DNA of 64,000 nt from Cohaesibacter intestini (GTDB lineage Bacteria; Pseudomonadota; Alphaproteobacteria; Rhizobiales; Cohaesibacteraceae), in NCBI RefSeq assembly GCF_003324485.1, contig NZ_QODK01000008.1, positions 1 to 64,000 on the forward strand, in the 5' to 3' direction. This document shows, piece by piece, positions 17,516 to 27,416 of the stretch. Below the pieces are notes generated by a model. That model was not told where the DNA came from, did not search any database, and saw nothing but the letters and a program-made list of their open reading frames with translations. The translations under genes and the position numbers were made by a program. The first letter of the stretch is position 1. Each line of letters starts with the position of its first letter.

Positions 17516-19180
17516 ATGTCAGATAATACGAGCTTAGAGGAAACCTCGGGGATCCCCGCGCCAGAGGGCGCGTCTGATCTCATTGACACCGATTATGAGA
17601 TCGGTCAGGACAATATCGAAACAAACATCGGCCCCTTTGGGCTGGACATTCACAACCCGGTCTTTCTGATTTCGGGGTTGAGTGTCGTGGCCTTTGTTGT
17701 CTATGCGTTGCTGGCCCCGCAGCAGGCGGCCGACTTCTTTGGCTGGCTCCGACCGGCACTGACATCCACCTTTGACGGCTTTTTCCTGTCGGCGGCGAAC
17801 ATTTTCGTTTTGTTCTGCCTCGCTTTGATTGTGTTGCCCGTCGGGTCCGTCCGTCTGGGGGGAGCCGACGCGGAACCCGATTACGGATATCTCGGCTGGT
17901 TTGCGATGCTCTTTGCTGCCGGTATGGGCATCGGGCTGATGTTCTTCGGTGTTTTGGAGCCGGCCTACTATTTCGGCACCCCTTGGGGGGACGCGCCATT
18001 GGGTGCCGTGCGCCCATTCACCGAGGATGGCACTCTGATACCGGAAAATGTGGAAGCTGCGAAGCGTATGGCGCTGGCCGCGACCTCATTCCACTGGGCA
18101 TTGCACCCATGGGCCATCTATGCCGTCGTGGCGCTCGCATTGGCGTTGTTCAGCTTTAACAAAGGTCTGCCGCTTTCCATGCGCTCGGCCTTTTACCCGA
18201 TCCTGGGGGAACGTGTCTGGGGTTGGTGGGGCCACGTGATCGACATCATCGCGGTCTTTGCCACACTCTTCGGTCTTGCGACCTCTCTTGGCCTGGGCGC
18301 ACAACAGGCCAATGCCGGGCTGGAGTTTGTCTATGGTATTCCGAGCAGTGTAACCGTTCAGGTTATCCTCATCATCGGTATCACCTCCATTGCACTGGTC
18401 TCTGTCCTGCGAGGGCTTGACGGCGGGGTCAAGATTCTGTCCGAGATCAACATGGTGGTGGCAATTGCGCTCCTGCTCTTCGTTTTGTTCACCGCAGGGG
18501 CCGTTGGCATCTTTACCGATTTTACCAAAACGCTCGTTGCCTATGCCCAAGAGGTGGTGCCGCTATCCAATCCCTTCGGGCGTTCGGATGATGGTTTCCG
18601 CGAAGGCTGGACTGCCTTCTATTGGGCCTGGTGGATTTCCTGGTCACCATTCGTGGGCATGTTCATTGCTCGTGTTTCGCGTGGTCGGACAGTCCGTGAA
18701 TTTGTCATCTGCGTGCTGATTATCCCGTCAATTGTCTGCATCTTCTGGATGGCCGTGTTCGGGGGAACCGCGATCAACGACATGATTGCAAATCTCGGCG
18801 ACAGCGCGGTGAAGGCCAACGTGATCGATGCCTACAAACCGGAATTGTCACTGTTTGCAATGCTGGAAAGCCTTCCGCTCGCAGCAATCACCTCAACGGT
18901 CGGTATCGTGCTGGTGATCGTGTTCTTCGTCACCTCGTCGGATTCAGGCTCGCTGGTAATCGACACGATCACGGCTGGTGGCAAGATCGATGCGCCGGTG
19001 CCACAACGGGTTTTCTGGTGTACCTTCGAAGGGTTGGTCGCCATCGTCCTCCTGATCGGTGGCGGCTTGGGGTCGTTGCAGGCGATGGTCATTTCGACTG
19101 GTCTGCCTTTCACACTCGTTCTGCTGTTGATGTGTTGGTGTATCTTCAAAGGCCTCAGGCAGGAATATAAACACGTCTGA
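17516..19180 (+). CDS. BCCT family betaine/carnitine/choline transporter
   Basis: 554 residues with twelve predicted membrane helices. The BCCT signature region is present (FYWAWWISWSPFVGMFIARV), as are the Gly-rich helix 3 stretch (FAMLFAAGMGIGLMFFG) and the Trp-containing substrate segments (ATSFHWALHPWAIYA). BCCT carriers import quaternary or tertiary amines with Na+ or H+. The hydrophilic N-terminus carries DTDYEIGQDNI, almost the same as in the second BCCT gene at 55134, so the two are paralogues. It is probably co-transcribed with the universal stress protein and ends in a strong terminator. Sarcosine oxidase genes elsewhere in the window fit betaine use. Confidence 0.95.
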   Translation: MSDNTSLEETSGIPAPEGASDLIDTDYEIGQDNIETNIGPFGLDIHNPVFLISGLSVVAFVVYALLAPQQAADFFGWLRPALTSTFDGFFLSAANIFVLFCLALIVLPVGSVRLGGADAEPDYGYLGWFAMLFAAGMGIGLMFFGVLEPAYYFGTPWGDAPLGAVRPFTEDGTLIPENVEAAKRMALAATSFHWALHPWAIYAVVALALALFSFNKGLPLSMRSAFYPILGERVWGWWGHVIDIIAVFATLFGLATSLGLGAQQANAGLEFVYGIPSSVTVQVILIIGITSIALVSVLRGLDGGVKILSEINMVVAIALLLFVLFTAGAVGIFTDFTKTLVAYAQEVVPLSNPFGRSDDGFREGWTAFYWAWWISWSPFVGMFIARVSRGRTVREFVICVLIIPSIVCIFWMAVFGGTAINDMIANLGDSAVKANVIDAYKPELSLFAMLESLPLAAITSTVGIVLVIVFFVTSSDSGSLVIDTITAGGKIDAPVPQRVFWCTFEGLVAIVLLIGGGLGSLQAMVISTGLPFTLVLLLMCWCIFKGLRQEYKHV

Positions 19181-19193
19181 TCTATTGAGCTTT

Positions 19194-19225
19194 GAACAGG
19201 CGCGGTACCGCGCCTGTTCGCTTTT
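19194..19225 (+). terminator. rho-independent terminator of BCCT gene
   Basis: A perfect 11-bp stem GAACAGGCGCG/CGCGCCTGTTC with a GTAC loop, followed by GCTTTT, 13 bases after the stop codon. Confidence 0.85.
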
Positions 19226-19624
19226 CTCCATCCCCCAAAATTGCCTTGTATGCATTGCTGAAGTGCCAGACATCTCGCAGGCCTCGCGGGTGCCGCCATC
19301 AACGCCGCAGAGAAACGCGGTCCGAGAGTCTATTGATCAATATCTGGGCCGACATGGCTGTTTTCAACAGGAGGCTAGAAATCTCCCATCCCGAAGGGAC
19401 CGCCATGCAGGCGTGGCCCCGACAGGATTGAAGGGCCCTTGTTGCCGTCGGATTTTGCCGGTCTTTTCAAGACGCTGCGATGGGCAATCAAGAGATCCTC
19501 TCCCCATCACGTGGACAAGCTTCCTTTTGCGGGTGGTAGAAATTTACAAGCAATAATAGAAACTCTCCCGATCATAAAAGAAATTTCCGCATTGACACTA
19601 TTGGCTTATCAGTCCATTTTTACG

Positions 19625-19642
19625 TTGCGCAAACGGTAAACC
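19625..19642. promoter_or_regulatory. partial LacI-type site
   Basis: TTGCGCAAACGG shares TTGCGCAAACG exactly with the operator at 20809-20830, but the second half is degenerate. It lies about 20 bp before the palindrome at 19646 and may be a second, weaker site for the LacI protein. Confidence 0.4.
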
Positions 19643-19645
19643 ACG

Positions 19646-19667
19646 AGTGAGCAAACGTTATCTCACT
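19646..19667. promoter_or_regulatory. LacI-family operator, autoregulatory
   Basis: A 22-bp palindrome of form AGTGAG--AACGTT--CTCACT centred on AACGTT, the typical core of LacI-family sites. It lies just before the preferred start of the LacI gene at 19701. The earliest GTG of that frame (19647) falls inside the palindrome, one reason to reject it as the start. Confidence 0.7.
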
Positions 19668-19700
19668 GCGATTTTTGCAATGCGCCGAAAGGTAGAGATC

Positions 19701-20750
19701 GTGGCTTCAGAAACAAGTCCAACCCCAGCAACGGTGATCCAACATGTCACCATCCGGGACGTCGCTGCGAAAGCCGGTGTCAGTGTGACGACTGCGTCGC
19801 GGGCACTGAATGGGACAGGGCGGATGTCGGAAGACACACGCTTGCGGGTGCAACAGATTGCCAAAGATCTGGACTATCGCCCGAACACCATGGCGCGCGG
19901 CCTCGTTCAGCAGCGGTCCTTCACCCTTGGTTTGCTCACCGATGACACCTATGGGCGATTTACCCTTCCGGTTGCTGCTGGACTATCCTCGGCCATGACG
20001 GATCGAGGTGTCTCGGTGTTTCTGAGCGCTGGTGAAAAAGAGCCAAAACGGATGCAGCTCAATTTGCGCGCCATGGAAGAGAAGAGGGTTGACGGTCTGG
20101 TGATCACCGGCAAGCGCATCGATCGCGCGTTGCCGGTTGACGTTTCTCGGCTCGGGATGCCGGTCGTCTATGTCTATTCCAAATGCCCGGACGGTTCGAT
20201 CGGGTTCGTGCCTGATGATTTCAACGCCGCCAGAATTGCGACCCAACATTTGATCTCACTGGGACGACGCAAGATTGCGCATATCACTGGCATGTCGTCT
20301 TTTGAAGCCGCGCATCTGCGCGGTGCAGGATGGAAGGCCGCCCTTGAGGAGGCCGGGCTTGCGCCCCACTGCGAAGCCATCTTCGGCAACTGGACCGAAG
20401 AGCATGGTTACGAAACGGCTTACAGACTTTTTGAAACCGCTGCGGATCGACCCGATGCGATTTTTTGCGGAAACGACCAGATTGCAAGAGGCGTTGTCGA
20501 TGCCTTTTCGCATATGGGGATCAAGGTCCCCGATGATGTAGCCATTGTCGGCTTCGACAATTGGGAAGTTTTTGCCAAAGCAACGCGCCCACCGCTGACG
20601 ACGGTGGATATGGGGCTCACCTGTTTGGGCAAGAGTGCAGGGTTAGCACTGCTCGACATGATTGAAGGCAAGCAAATCGATTCCGGTTTGAGAAAGCTGC
20701 CTTGTAGTCTGGTCGTGCGACAGTCCTGTGGAGGAACGGGGTCCGAGTAA
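19701..20750 (+). CDS. LacI family transcriptional regulator
   Basis: 349 residues from GTG 19701, which has AAAGG 8 bases upstream; earlier in-frame starts at 19647 and 19680 lack ribosome sites. The helix-turn-helix VTIRDVAAKAGVSVTTASRA with the hinge ALNGTGRMS is followed by a periplasmic-binding-like sensor domain (LGLLTDDTYGRFTLP, then GFDNWEVFAKATRPPLTTVDM). It should repress the downstream sugar ABC/GH127 operon until a sugar is bound. A matching operator at 20809-20830 before the binding-protein gene supports this. Confidence 0.92.
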   Translation: MASETSPTPATVIQHVTIRDVAAKAGVSVTTASRALNGTGRMSEDTRLRVQQIAKDLDYRPNTMARGLVQQRSFTLGLLTDDTYGRFTLPVAAGLSSAMTDRGVSVFLSAGEKEPKRMQLNLRAMEEKRVDGLVITGKRIDRALPVDVSRLGMPVVYVYSKCPDGSIGFVPDDFNAARIATQHLISLGRRKIAHITGMSSFEAAHLRGAGWKAALEEAGLAPHCEAIFGNWTEEHGYETAYRLFETAADRPDAIFCGNDQIARGVVDAFSHMGIKVPDDVAIVGFDNWEVFAKATRPPLTTVDMGLTCLGKSAGLALLDMIEGKQIDSGLRKLPCSLVVRQSCGGTGSE

Positions 20751-20808
20751 TCGGACAAGCAGACCCTGCAACGCTGATGACACGCCATGCAGGGTGAGAA
20801 ACACACAA

Positions 20809-20830
20809 ATTGCGCAAACGTTGTCTCAAT
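20809..20830. promoter_or_regulatory. LacI-family operator of the sugar operon
   Basis: A 22-bp imperfect palindrome ATTG-G--AACGTT--C-CAAT, with the same AACGTT core as the site before the regulator gene. It lies 39 bp upstream of the solute-binding protein start, where a repressor would block the operon promoter. Confidence 0.7.
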
Positions 20831-20868
20831 AATCTGCTCAGCGAGGCAACTAACGAGGAGGAAGACAA

Positions 20869-22122
20869 GTGACTCTTAAAGCATTACTCGGTGGTGTTGC
20901 CATTGCCGCGCTCGCACTGCCCGGCCTGGCGCAGGCAGAAACCTTTTCTCTCTGGGTCCGTTCCGACGGATCGGAATTCATGCCAAAGCTCGTGGAAGCC
21001 TTCAACGCCAAGGGAGAAGACAAGGCCGAACTGCAAATCGTGCCCGTCAACGAGCTGGTGCAGAAATATGCCATCGCTGCGGCTGGCGGATCCCAGCCGG
21101 ACGCCCTGTCTCTCGATCTGATCTATACGCCGTCTTTTGCAATGGCCGGTCAGCTCAAGGACATGACCGCGTTTGCCAAAGGTCTGCCCTATTATGACAA
21201 GCTGTCCAAGGCGCATCTGAGCGTTGGCACCTACGACGGCAAGATCTACGGCATGCCTTTCTCGGCCGATGCCTCGGTTCTGATCTGGAACAAAAATCTC
21301 TTCAAGAAAGCCGGCCTTGATCCAGAAAAAGCGCCGACCAACTGGGAGGAAATCCGCAAGGATGCCGAAGCGGTTGCCGCGCTCGGTGATGAAACATACG
21401 GCTTCTATTTCTCCGGCAATTGCGGCGGCTGTAACATCTTCACCTTCACACCGCTGGTCTGGGCCTCGGGGGGCAATCTGTTTGAGGATCAGGGTGGAAC
21501 CGCAACGGTGAAAACGCCGCAAATGAAAGACGCGATCGAGTTTTACCGTGGCATGGTCAAGGACGGACTGGTGCCTGCCGGATCGCAGACCGATGCTGGT
21601 GTGAACTTCTTCGCAGCCTTTGCGGGCGGCAATATCGGCCTTGCTCCATCCGGGTCTTTTGCGATCGGCGCGCTCAACAACCAATATCCTGATCTCAAAT
21701 ATGGCGTGACCTATTTGCCGGGTAAAGACGGCGACTGGTCCTCCTTTGCCGGGGGGGACAACATCGTCGTATCAGCCGCGACCGACGATGAAAAAATGCC
21801 AGCCATTCAGGCCTTTATTGAATTTGCCTACTCGCCGGAAGGTCAGACGATACTTGCCAAAAACGGCTCGCTTCCGGTTCGCGCCGACGTTGCCGAGGTA
21901 GCTCTTGACGGGCTTGATGCGCGGTATCTGATTGCCGCCAAGGCAATGGATCGTGGCCGGACACCCTACAGCCCGGTCTTCAACGACCTGATCAACTCTC
22001 AGAACGGGCCATGGGTTACCATGCTCAACAAGGCCTTCTTTGCTGAAAGCAGCGAAGACGTCGATGAAGCCATGGACGACGCACAAGAAGAAATGCAGTC
22101 CATCATCGATAGCTCCCGGTAA
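20869..22122 (+). CDS. sugar ABC transporter solute-binding protein
   Basis: 417 residues, GTG start after GAGGAGGAAG. A signal peptide ends at LPGLAQAET. The body is an extracellular type 1 (MalE/UgpB-like) binding fold, for example PFSADASVLIWNKNLFKKAG and GGDNIVVSAATDDEKMPAIQ. It should capture an oligosaccharide in the periplasm and deliver it to the two permeases that follow. GH127 in the same operon points to an arabinofuranose-containing sugar, which is inference. Confidence 0.93.
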   Translation: MTLKALLGGVAIAALALPGLAQAETFSLWVRSDGSEFMPKLVEAFNAKGEDKAELQIVPVNELVQKYAIAAAGGSQPDALSLDLIYTPSFAMAGQLKDMTAFAKGLPYYDKLSKAHLSVGTYDGKIYGMPFSADASVLIWNKNLFKKAGLDPEKAPTNWEEIRKDAEAVAALGDETYGFYFSGNCGGCNIFTFTPLVWASGGNLFEDQGGTATVKTPQMKDAIEFYRGMVKDGLVPAGSQTDAGVNFFAAFAGGNIGLAPSGSFAIGALNNQYPDLKYGVTYLPGKDGDWSSFAGGDNIVVSAATDDEKMPAIQAFIEFAYSPEGQTILAKNGSLPVRADVAEVALDGLDARYLIAAKAMDRGRTPYSPVFNDLINSQNGPWVTMLNKAFFAESSEDVDEAMDDAQEEMQSIIDSSR

Positions 22123-22214
22123 GATCCTCCAAATCTACCGCTTGCAGCAACCGCCGACTGGGCTCCAGCTCCAGTCGGCGGGACTTGCAGACAACTGTTC
22201 TTAAGGATCAATCC

Positions 22215-23144
22215 ATGACCGACAGTCTTACGGCAGGGCCAGAGACAGCTGTGCCCAAGGGACGCAAACGGCGCAGACTGGCCCAATGGAACGGGTTTTT
22301 GTTCGTGCTTCCGGCGTTGCTCCTCGTCATTATTTTCTTTCTTGTCCCGCTTGGCATGGCCGCCTGGATGTCCCTGCACAAATGGCCCTTGATGGGCTTT
22401 CCGCGCTGGATTGGCTTTGATAATTACGAACGCCTTCTGACCGACAAGAGTTTCTGGTCATCACTTTGGTTCACCATTCAATATACAGTGGTGATCACCA
22501 TCGGTCTGCTGGGTGTCGCCATGGGGCTGGCACTGATCGTTCAGGGGCAGGGCAAGGCCGTTTCCCTGTACCGGACAATCTTCTTTCTGCCCGTCGTCAC
22601 AGGCTTTGCCTCGGCTGCTTTGTTGTGGGTTTGGTTGTCAAATGTTGACACCGGTCTGTTTTCCCCCTTGGCCCAAGACATCGGTCTGACCACTGACAGG
22701 GTGAATATTCTCGCCAATTTCACCCCTGCCTTCTGGTCGGTAATTGCCATGGTCATCTGGAAGATGGCGGGTTTCTTCATGGTCATCCTGATGAGTGGCC
22801 TGCAATCCATTCCGACAGATTACATCGAGGCGGCCCGCATTGATGGCGCCAAGTGGCCACAAAGGTTCCGCTACATCATCATGCCGCTGATCCGCAAACC
22901 CTTTGCCCTTGCGCTGATCCTGTGCATCTCGGGGTCCATGCTGGCCTTTGACCAATTCTACATCATTCTCAATGGTGGACCGCAAAACAGCACGGTGACC
23001 GCGGTTTACAAGATCTTCAACGAGAGCTTCATTTCCTTCCGCCTTGGTTACGGAGCCGCCCTTTCGATGGTGTTGCTGTTGATCCTGTTGGTTCTCAGCA
23101 TCATCCAACTGACCCTCCTGAGCGACAAGGAGGCAAAGAAATGA
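22215..23144 (+). CDS. sugar ABC transporter permease (MalF type)
   Basis: 309 residues from ATG 22215, with AAGGATC upstream; an in-frame TTG 30 bases earlier is less likely. Six membrane helices (VLPALLLVIIFFLVPLGMAA first) and the EAA loop IEAARIDGAKWPQRFRYIIM that docks on the ATPase are clear. It forms the membrane channel with the next gene product, whose start overlaps its stop by four bases. Confidence 0.93.
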   Translation: MTDSLTAGPETAVPKGRKRRRLAQWNGFLFVLPALLLVIIFFLVPLGMAAWMSLHKWPLMGFPRWIGFDNYERLLTDKSFWSSLWFTIQYTVVITIGLLGVAMGLALIVQGQGKAVSLYRTIFFLPVVTGFASAALLWVWLSNVDTGLFSPLAQDIGLTTDRVNILANFTPAFWSVIAMVIWKMAGFFMVILMSGLQSIPTDYIEAARIDGAKWPQRFRYIIMPLIRKPFALALILCISGSMLAFDQFYIILNGGPQNSTVTAVYKIFNESFISFRLGYGAALSMVLLLILLVLSIIQLTLLSDKEAKK

Positions 23145-24037
23145 ACGCAATGACCATGCAGCACAAACAGGCTCAAAAGGATGCTCCGGCACCCCGCAAA
23201 GGGCGCTATCGTTATCACAAGCTGCTGTTCCACGTCACAGCGACGCTGGTGTCGCTGCTGTTTCTCGCACCGCTTGTCTGGGTGGTGCTATCAAGCTTTC
23301 GCTCCCCGGTGGAGGCAACCACCCCGCCTTTGCCGCCATGGCCTCGGGATGGATTCAGCATCGATAGCTATGACAGGCTGGAAAATTTCGGGCAGTCGGT
23401 TTTTCATTATGCGGGCAACTCGCTGTTTGTGTCTGTCGGGACTTCCGTGCTGACCATCGTGGTTGCTCTGCTCGCGGGCTATGGCTTCTCGCGCTATCGG
23501 TTTCCCCTCAAAAACTTCATTTTCGTGTTGATCCTGTCGACGATGATGATCCCGTTTCAGTCAATCCTGACGCCCCTGTTCCTGTTGCTGGCAAAGCTTG
23601 GACTTCAGAACACCCTCATCGGGCTGGTCCTGATCTATACAACGCTGCAATTGCCTTTTTCCGTTTTCATGATGCGCAATGCGTTTGATGCGGTGCCAAA
23701 GGAAATCGAGGAAGCGGCCCGCGTGGATGGCGTGAAGGGCTGGCGGATGCTGGTTCAGGTGATGGGGCCTCTGGTTCTGCCCGGCATCGTCACCGTGGGA
23801 TTGTTCGCCTTCCTCAATGCATGGAACGAGTTTCTTGCCGCGCTGGTGCTGCTCACCGACCAGAGCAAGTTCACCATGCCGGTTCTCATGACCGCCGTGC
23901 GCTATGGGCGTTTCGGCTCTGTCGACTGGGGGGCTGTTCAGGCTGGTGTCACCCTGATGATGATCCCCTGCATGATCCTCTTTCTCATTCTTCAAAGATC
24001 CTACATCCGGGGTCTTACGGCTGGCGCCGTCAAATAG
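23141..24037 (+). CDS. sugar ABC transporter permease (MalG type)
   Basis: 298 residues, ATGA overlap with the preceding permease gene indicates translational coupling. Six helices and the EAA motif EIEEAARVDGVKGWRMLVQV are present; the C-terminus IRGLTAGAVK is the typical end of MalG-like permeases (GLtaGAvKG). Partner of the MalF-type permease in import of the same sugar. Confidence 0.94.
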   Translation: MNAMTMQHKQAQKDAPAPRKGRYRYHKLLFHVTATLVSLLFLAPLVWVVLSSFRSPVEATTPPLPPWPRDGFSIDSYDRLENFGQSVFHYAGNSLFVSVGTSVLTIVVALLAGYGFSRYRFPLKNFIFVLILSTMMIPFQSILTPLFLLLAKLGLQNTLIGLVLIYTTLQLPFSVFMMRNAFDAVPKEIEEAARVDGVKGWRMLVQVMGPLVLPGIVTVGLFAFLNAWNEFLAALVLLTDQSKFTMPVLMTAVRYGRFGSVDWGAVQAGVTLMMIPCMILFLILQRSYIRGLTAGAVK

Positions 24038-24063
24038 GTTTCTTCCTGAGCAAGGACAAGAAA

Positions 24064-25998
24064 ATGAAAACACAACAAACCAACACGACCACGGGCGTCA
24101 TCCCTCCCAAGGCGAAATTCCGTCCGCTTGCGGTCAATCAGATTGACGTTGGGGGCTTTTTCGGCCCCAAGATTGACGTGATCGCCACCACAACAGCGAA
24201 GATCCTTTTGGATCGCTGCATGAAAGCCCGGATGTTGGAGCAGGTCGACCCGGATCTGCCCAATCCCGGCATTGTTATTCCGTTCCAGCACAACAACACC
24301 GTCACCACGCAAATGTTCTGGGACTCAGATTTCGGCAAGAGCATCGAGACAGCGGCTTACGCGCTCAATCGCCATCGCGATGCCGAACTGGAAGCACAGG
24401 TCGACGCCATTATTGACGCCTACGGCCGTTTGCAGGATGAGGACGGGTATCTCAATTCCTGGTATCAACGCATTGAACCGGGCAAGCGCTGGACCAACCT
24501 TAGGGATCGGCATGAGCTTTACAATGCGGGCCATCTGATGGAAGGGGCAATCGCCTATTACCATGCGACGGGCAAACGCAAATTTCTCGATATCATGTGT
24601 CGCTATGCAAACTGCATCGACGCGACCTTTGGCCCTGAGGCGAGCAAAAAACGTGGCTATCCGGGGCATCCCGAACTGGAACTGGCTCTGGTCAAGCTCG
24701 GGCGTGTGACCGGTGAACAGCGCTATCTGGATCTGGCGAAATTCTTTGTCGACGTTCGCGGCGAGGAGCCGAACTATTTTGATGCTGAAGCCTATGCTCG
24801 GGGCGAAAGCCCAGAGGACTTTCATTTCTCGACACTGGAATATTGTCAGGCGCACAAGCCCGTGCGCGAGCAACGCGAAGTGGTTGGCCACGCCGTGCGC
24901 GCCGCCTATCTCTATGCGGGCATGGCCGACGTGGCGACCGAATTTTCCGACGATAGCCTTGATCCGGCGCTGAATGCCCTCTGGGAGCATTTGACCGAGC
25001 GAAATCTCTATGTCACAGGCGGCTTTGGGCCATCGAAAGACAATGAAGGGCTGACCTTCGATTATGATCTGCCCAACGATTCCGCCTACGCCGAAACCTG
25101 TGCTGCGGTGGCTCTTGTCTTCTGGGCCAGCCGCATGCTTGGCCGAGAGCCTGATGCGCGCTATTCCGACGTCATGGAGCGGGCGCTTTACAACAATGTG
25201 CTGGCCGGTCTGTCTGACAATGGCAGCCAGTTCTTCTACGACAACCCGCTGGAAAGCCATGGACACCATCATCGTTGGCAATGGCATCGTTGCCCCTGTT
25301 GCCCACCCAATGTGTCACGGCTTCTGGCCTCCATTGGCACCTATTTCTACGGGGTGTCCGATGATGAGATTGCCGTGCATCTCTATTGCCAAAACAGAGC
25401 TGATCTTCAAGTCGCAGGCACGAGCCTGACTCTTACGCAAACCACAACCTATCCTGTCGATGGCCTTGTCGAGTTTGACTTTCATCTCGACAAACCCACC
25501 CGCTTCACAGTGTCCCTGCGTGTTCCGGAATGGGCTGGCAGCCATTCCCTTTGCCTGAATGGCGCGCCAATTGAAGCCAAAGCGGACAAGGGCTATCTGC
25601 GGCTTGAGCGCATTTGGCAGACAGGCGACAAGCTGTCACTCGAGCTCGACATGCAGCCGCAAAAGCTCTTTGCCAACACACAGATCGCCCACGATCAGGG
25701 CCGTGTTGCCTTATTAAGGGGGCCGATCGTCTATTGTGTTGAAGGGGTAGATCATGACGCGCCTTTGAATTGCTATGTCGTCAAGGATACCGCTTCGATC
25801 CAAACCACCGGATCTGCATTTTGGCCCGACACAATGCTTCTCGATGTCGATGCGCTGGTTGAGTATCGCTTTGATGAAGCCCTCTACACCACCGCACCAC
25901 CAGAGCGCAAATCCGCAAAACTCAACGCAATCCCCTATTATCTTTGGGATAATCGCGAGCCCGGCGAAATGCTTGTCTGGCTGCGTAGGGAGGCATGA
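24064..25998 (+). CDS. glycoside hydrolase family 127, putative beta-L-arabinofuranosidase
   Basis: 644 residues from ATG 24064, 26 bases after the permease. The GH127 zinc/cysteine site seen in the HypBA1 structure (Glu338, Cys340, Cys417, Cys418, with Glu322 as acid/base) is matched: AETCAAV gives E344 and C346, CPCCPPN gives C412 and C413, and a Glu lies exactly 16 residues before E344 (E328 in NEGLTF). So a cysteine-nucleophile retaining mechanism on beta-L-arabinofuranosides is predicted. There is no signal peptide, so it acts in the cytoplasm on imported oligosaccharides. Related families GH142 and GH146 share the fold, so the exact linkage is open. Confidence 0.88.
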   Translation: MKTQQTNTTTGVIPPKAKFRPLAVNQIDVGGFFGPKIDVIATTTAKILLDRCMKARMLEQVDPDLPNPGIVIPFQHNNTVTTQMFWDSDFGKSIETAAYALNRHRDAELEAQVDAIIDAYGRLQDEDGYLNSWYQRIEPGKRWTNLRDRHELYNAGHLMEGAIAYYHATGKRKFLDIMCRYANCIDATFGPEASKKRGYPGHPELELALVKLGRVTGEQRYLDLAKFFVDVRGEEPNYFDAEAYARGESPEDFHFSTLEYCQAHKPVREQREVVGHAVRAAYLYAGMADVATEFSDDSLDPALNALWEHLTERNLYVTGGFGPSKDNEGLTFDYDLPNDSAYAETCAAVALVFWASRMLGREPDARYSDVMERALYNNVLAGLSDNGSQFFYDNPLESHGHHHRWQWHRCPCCPPNVSRLLASIGTYFYGVSDDEIAVHLYCQNRADLQVAGTSLTLTQTTTYPVDGLVEFDFHLDKPTRFTVSLRVPEWAGSHSLCLNGAPIEAKADKGYLRLERIWQTGDKLSLELDMQPQKLFANTQIAHDQGRVALLRGPIVYCVEGVDHDAPLNCYVVKDTASIQTTGSAFWPDTMLLDVDALVEYRFDEALYTTAPPERKSAKLNAIPYYLWDNREPGEMLVWLRREA

Positions 25999-27098
25999 CC
26001 ATGAATGAGCAAGTGAATCTGCATCACATACAGAAACAGGCTGGCGTGCGCCTGAAGCGGGTCAGCAAATCCTTCGGAACGGTTCAGGTCATCCGCGATG
26101 TGGATCTTGAAATTGAAGGCGGCGAGTTCGTCGTCTTTGTCGGACCATCCGGATGCGGCAAATCCACGCTTCTGCGTTTGATTGCAGGGCTTGAGGAGGT
26201 GACGTGCGGGGATGTGTTGATCGCGGGCAAGGATGTGACGGAAGAAGATCCGTCTGATCGCGGGATTGCTATGGTCTTTCAGACATATGCTCTATATCCG
26301 CACATGACGGTCGCACAGAATATGGGCTTTGGCCTCAAGGTTGCCGGGCGTTCCAAATCGGACGTTGCGGCAAAGGTCCAGCAGGCTGCGGACGTGCTGC
26401 AACTGAACGACTATCTGGATCGACGACCGGGCCAGCTTTCGGGGGGACAGCGCCAACGCGTCGCCATCGGTCGCGCCATTGTCCGTGATCCGGATGTGTT
26501 TTTGTTCGACGAACCGCTCTCCAACCTCGATGCGGAGTTGCGCGTCGACATGCGCATTGAGATCGCCCGCCTTCACCAGAAACTGGGCAACACGATGATC
26601 TATGTGACCCATGACCAGACCGAAGCGATGACGCTGGCCGACAAGATCGTGGTTCTGCGTGATGGCCGCATCGAACAGGTTGGCTCGCCATCCGACTTGT
26701 ATGACGATCCCGACAATATGTTTGTCGGAGGCTTCATCGGCAGTCCGAAGATGAATTTCCTCGACGGTATCATGCGCTCCGATGGCGTCGAGGTCGCAGG
26801 CATAGTGCTCGAAACGACCGCTTTGACCAACCGTCCCCCTGATGGGACACCCGTTTTTGTCGGCATTCGCCCAGAACATTGGCATTTGTCTGAAGATGGC
26901 CAACCGCCAGTGCCCTTCCATGTCGGCTTCTCTGAATTCCTCGGCGGGGCAAGCTATCTCTACGGCAATATCGGTGAGAAGAGTTGCACCGTGAATGTGG
27001 AGAGAGGCGCCATCTCACCACGCGGTAGCATGCTGGGCCTCGGAGTGGACAAGAACCATATTTGTTTGTTTGATCAGGACGAACAGCGTATCCGTTAA
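25995..27098 (+). CDS. sugar ABC transporter ATP-binding protein (UgpC/MsmK type)
   Basis: 367 residues, overlapping the GH127 stop by four bases. Walker [11 protein letters not shown]-loop [14 protein letters not shown], signature [15 protein letters not shown], Walker [16 protein letters not shown] and the H-loop VTHDQTEAM are intact; a C-terminal TOBE/MalK regulatory part follows ([12 protein letters not shown]). It should energise the two permeases. It is the last gene of the LacI-controlled operon. Confidence 0.95.
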   Translation: MTMNEQVNLHHIQKQAGVRLKRVSKSFGTVQVIRDVDLEIEGGEFVVFVGPSGCGKSTLLRLIAGLEEVTCGDVLIAGKDVTEEDPSDRGIAMVFQTYALYPHMTVAQNMGFGLKVAGRSKSDVAAKVQQAADVLQLNDYLDRRPGQLSGGQRQRVAIGRAIVRDPDVFLFDEPLSNLDAELRVDMRIEIARLHQKLGNTMIYVTHDQTEAMTLADKIVVLRDGRIEQVGSPSDLYDDPDNMFVGGFIGSPKMNFLDGIMRSDGVEVAGIVLETTALTNRPPDGTPVFVGIRPEHWHLSEDGQPPVPFHVGFSEFLGGASYLYGNIGEKSCTVNVERGAISPRGSMLGLGVDKNHICLFDQDEQRIR

Positions 27099-27106
27099 TG
27101 TCAGTT

Positions 27107-27136
27107 CTGCCACATCCGCCCAAGCGAATGTGGCAG
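27107..27136 (+). terminator. hairpin after ABC operon
   Basis: Perfect 9-bp stem CTGCCACAT/ATGTGGCAG with a 12-base loop, 8 bases after the ATPase stop. There is no T run, so it may work with Rho or stabilise the mRNA end. From here to 27416 I see no gene. Confidence 0.45.
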
Positions 27137-27416
27137 GACCGAAAGCCCAAGGCCTTTGCGTCTCACCCCTTCCGATCCCTTCAACGCACCCTCACTGGAA
27201 GGCTGTGACAAACTTCTGGAGCAAACCAGAACGGCGCTTTGGATTTTTTCCCGGTGACTTGCTCAACCCGTTAAAGCTGGGAAAACGGAGGGTTCGATAG
27301 GGCAGACTGCAGGTCATCGAATTTCGCTCATTGCCATATTCCGGTGACAGTGGCAGCCTATCACCATCGAAACCGACACGCAGTCTCTGCATGCGGAGCG
27401 AACAGACAGGGCTATC

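Noticed and set aside
21999-24312. Several minus-strand frames across the sugar ABC genes
   Set aside because: Shadows of the solute-binding and permease genes; no motifs.
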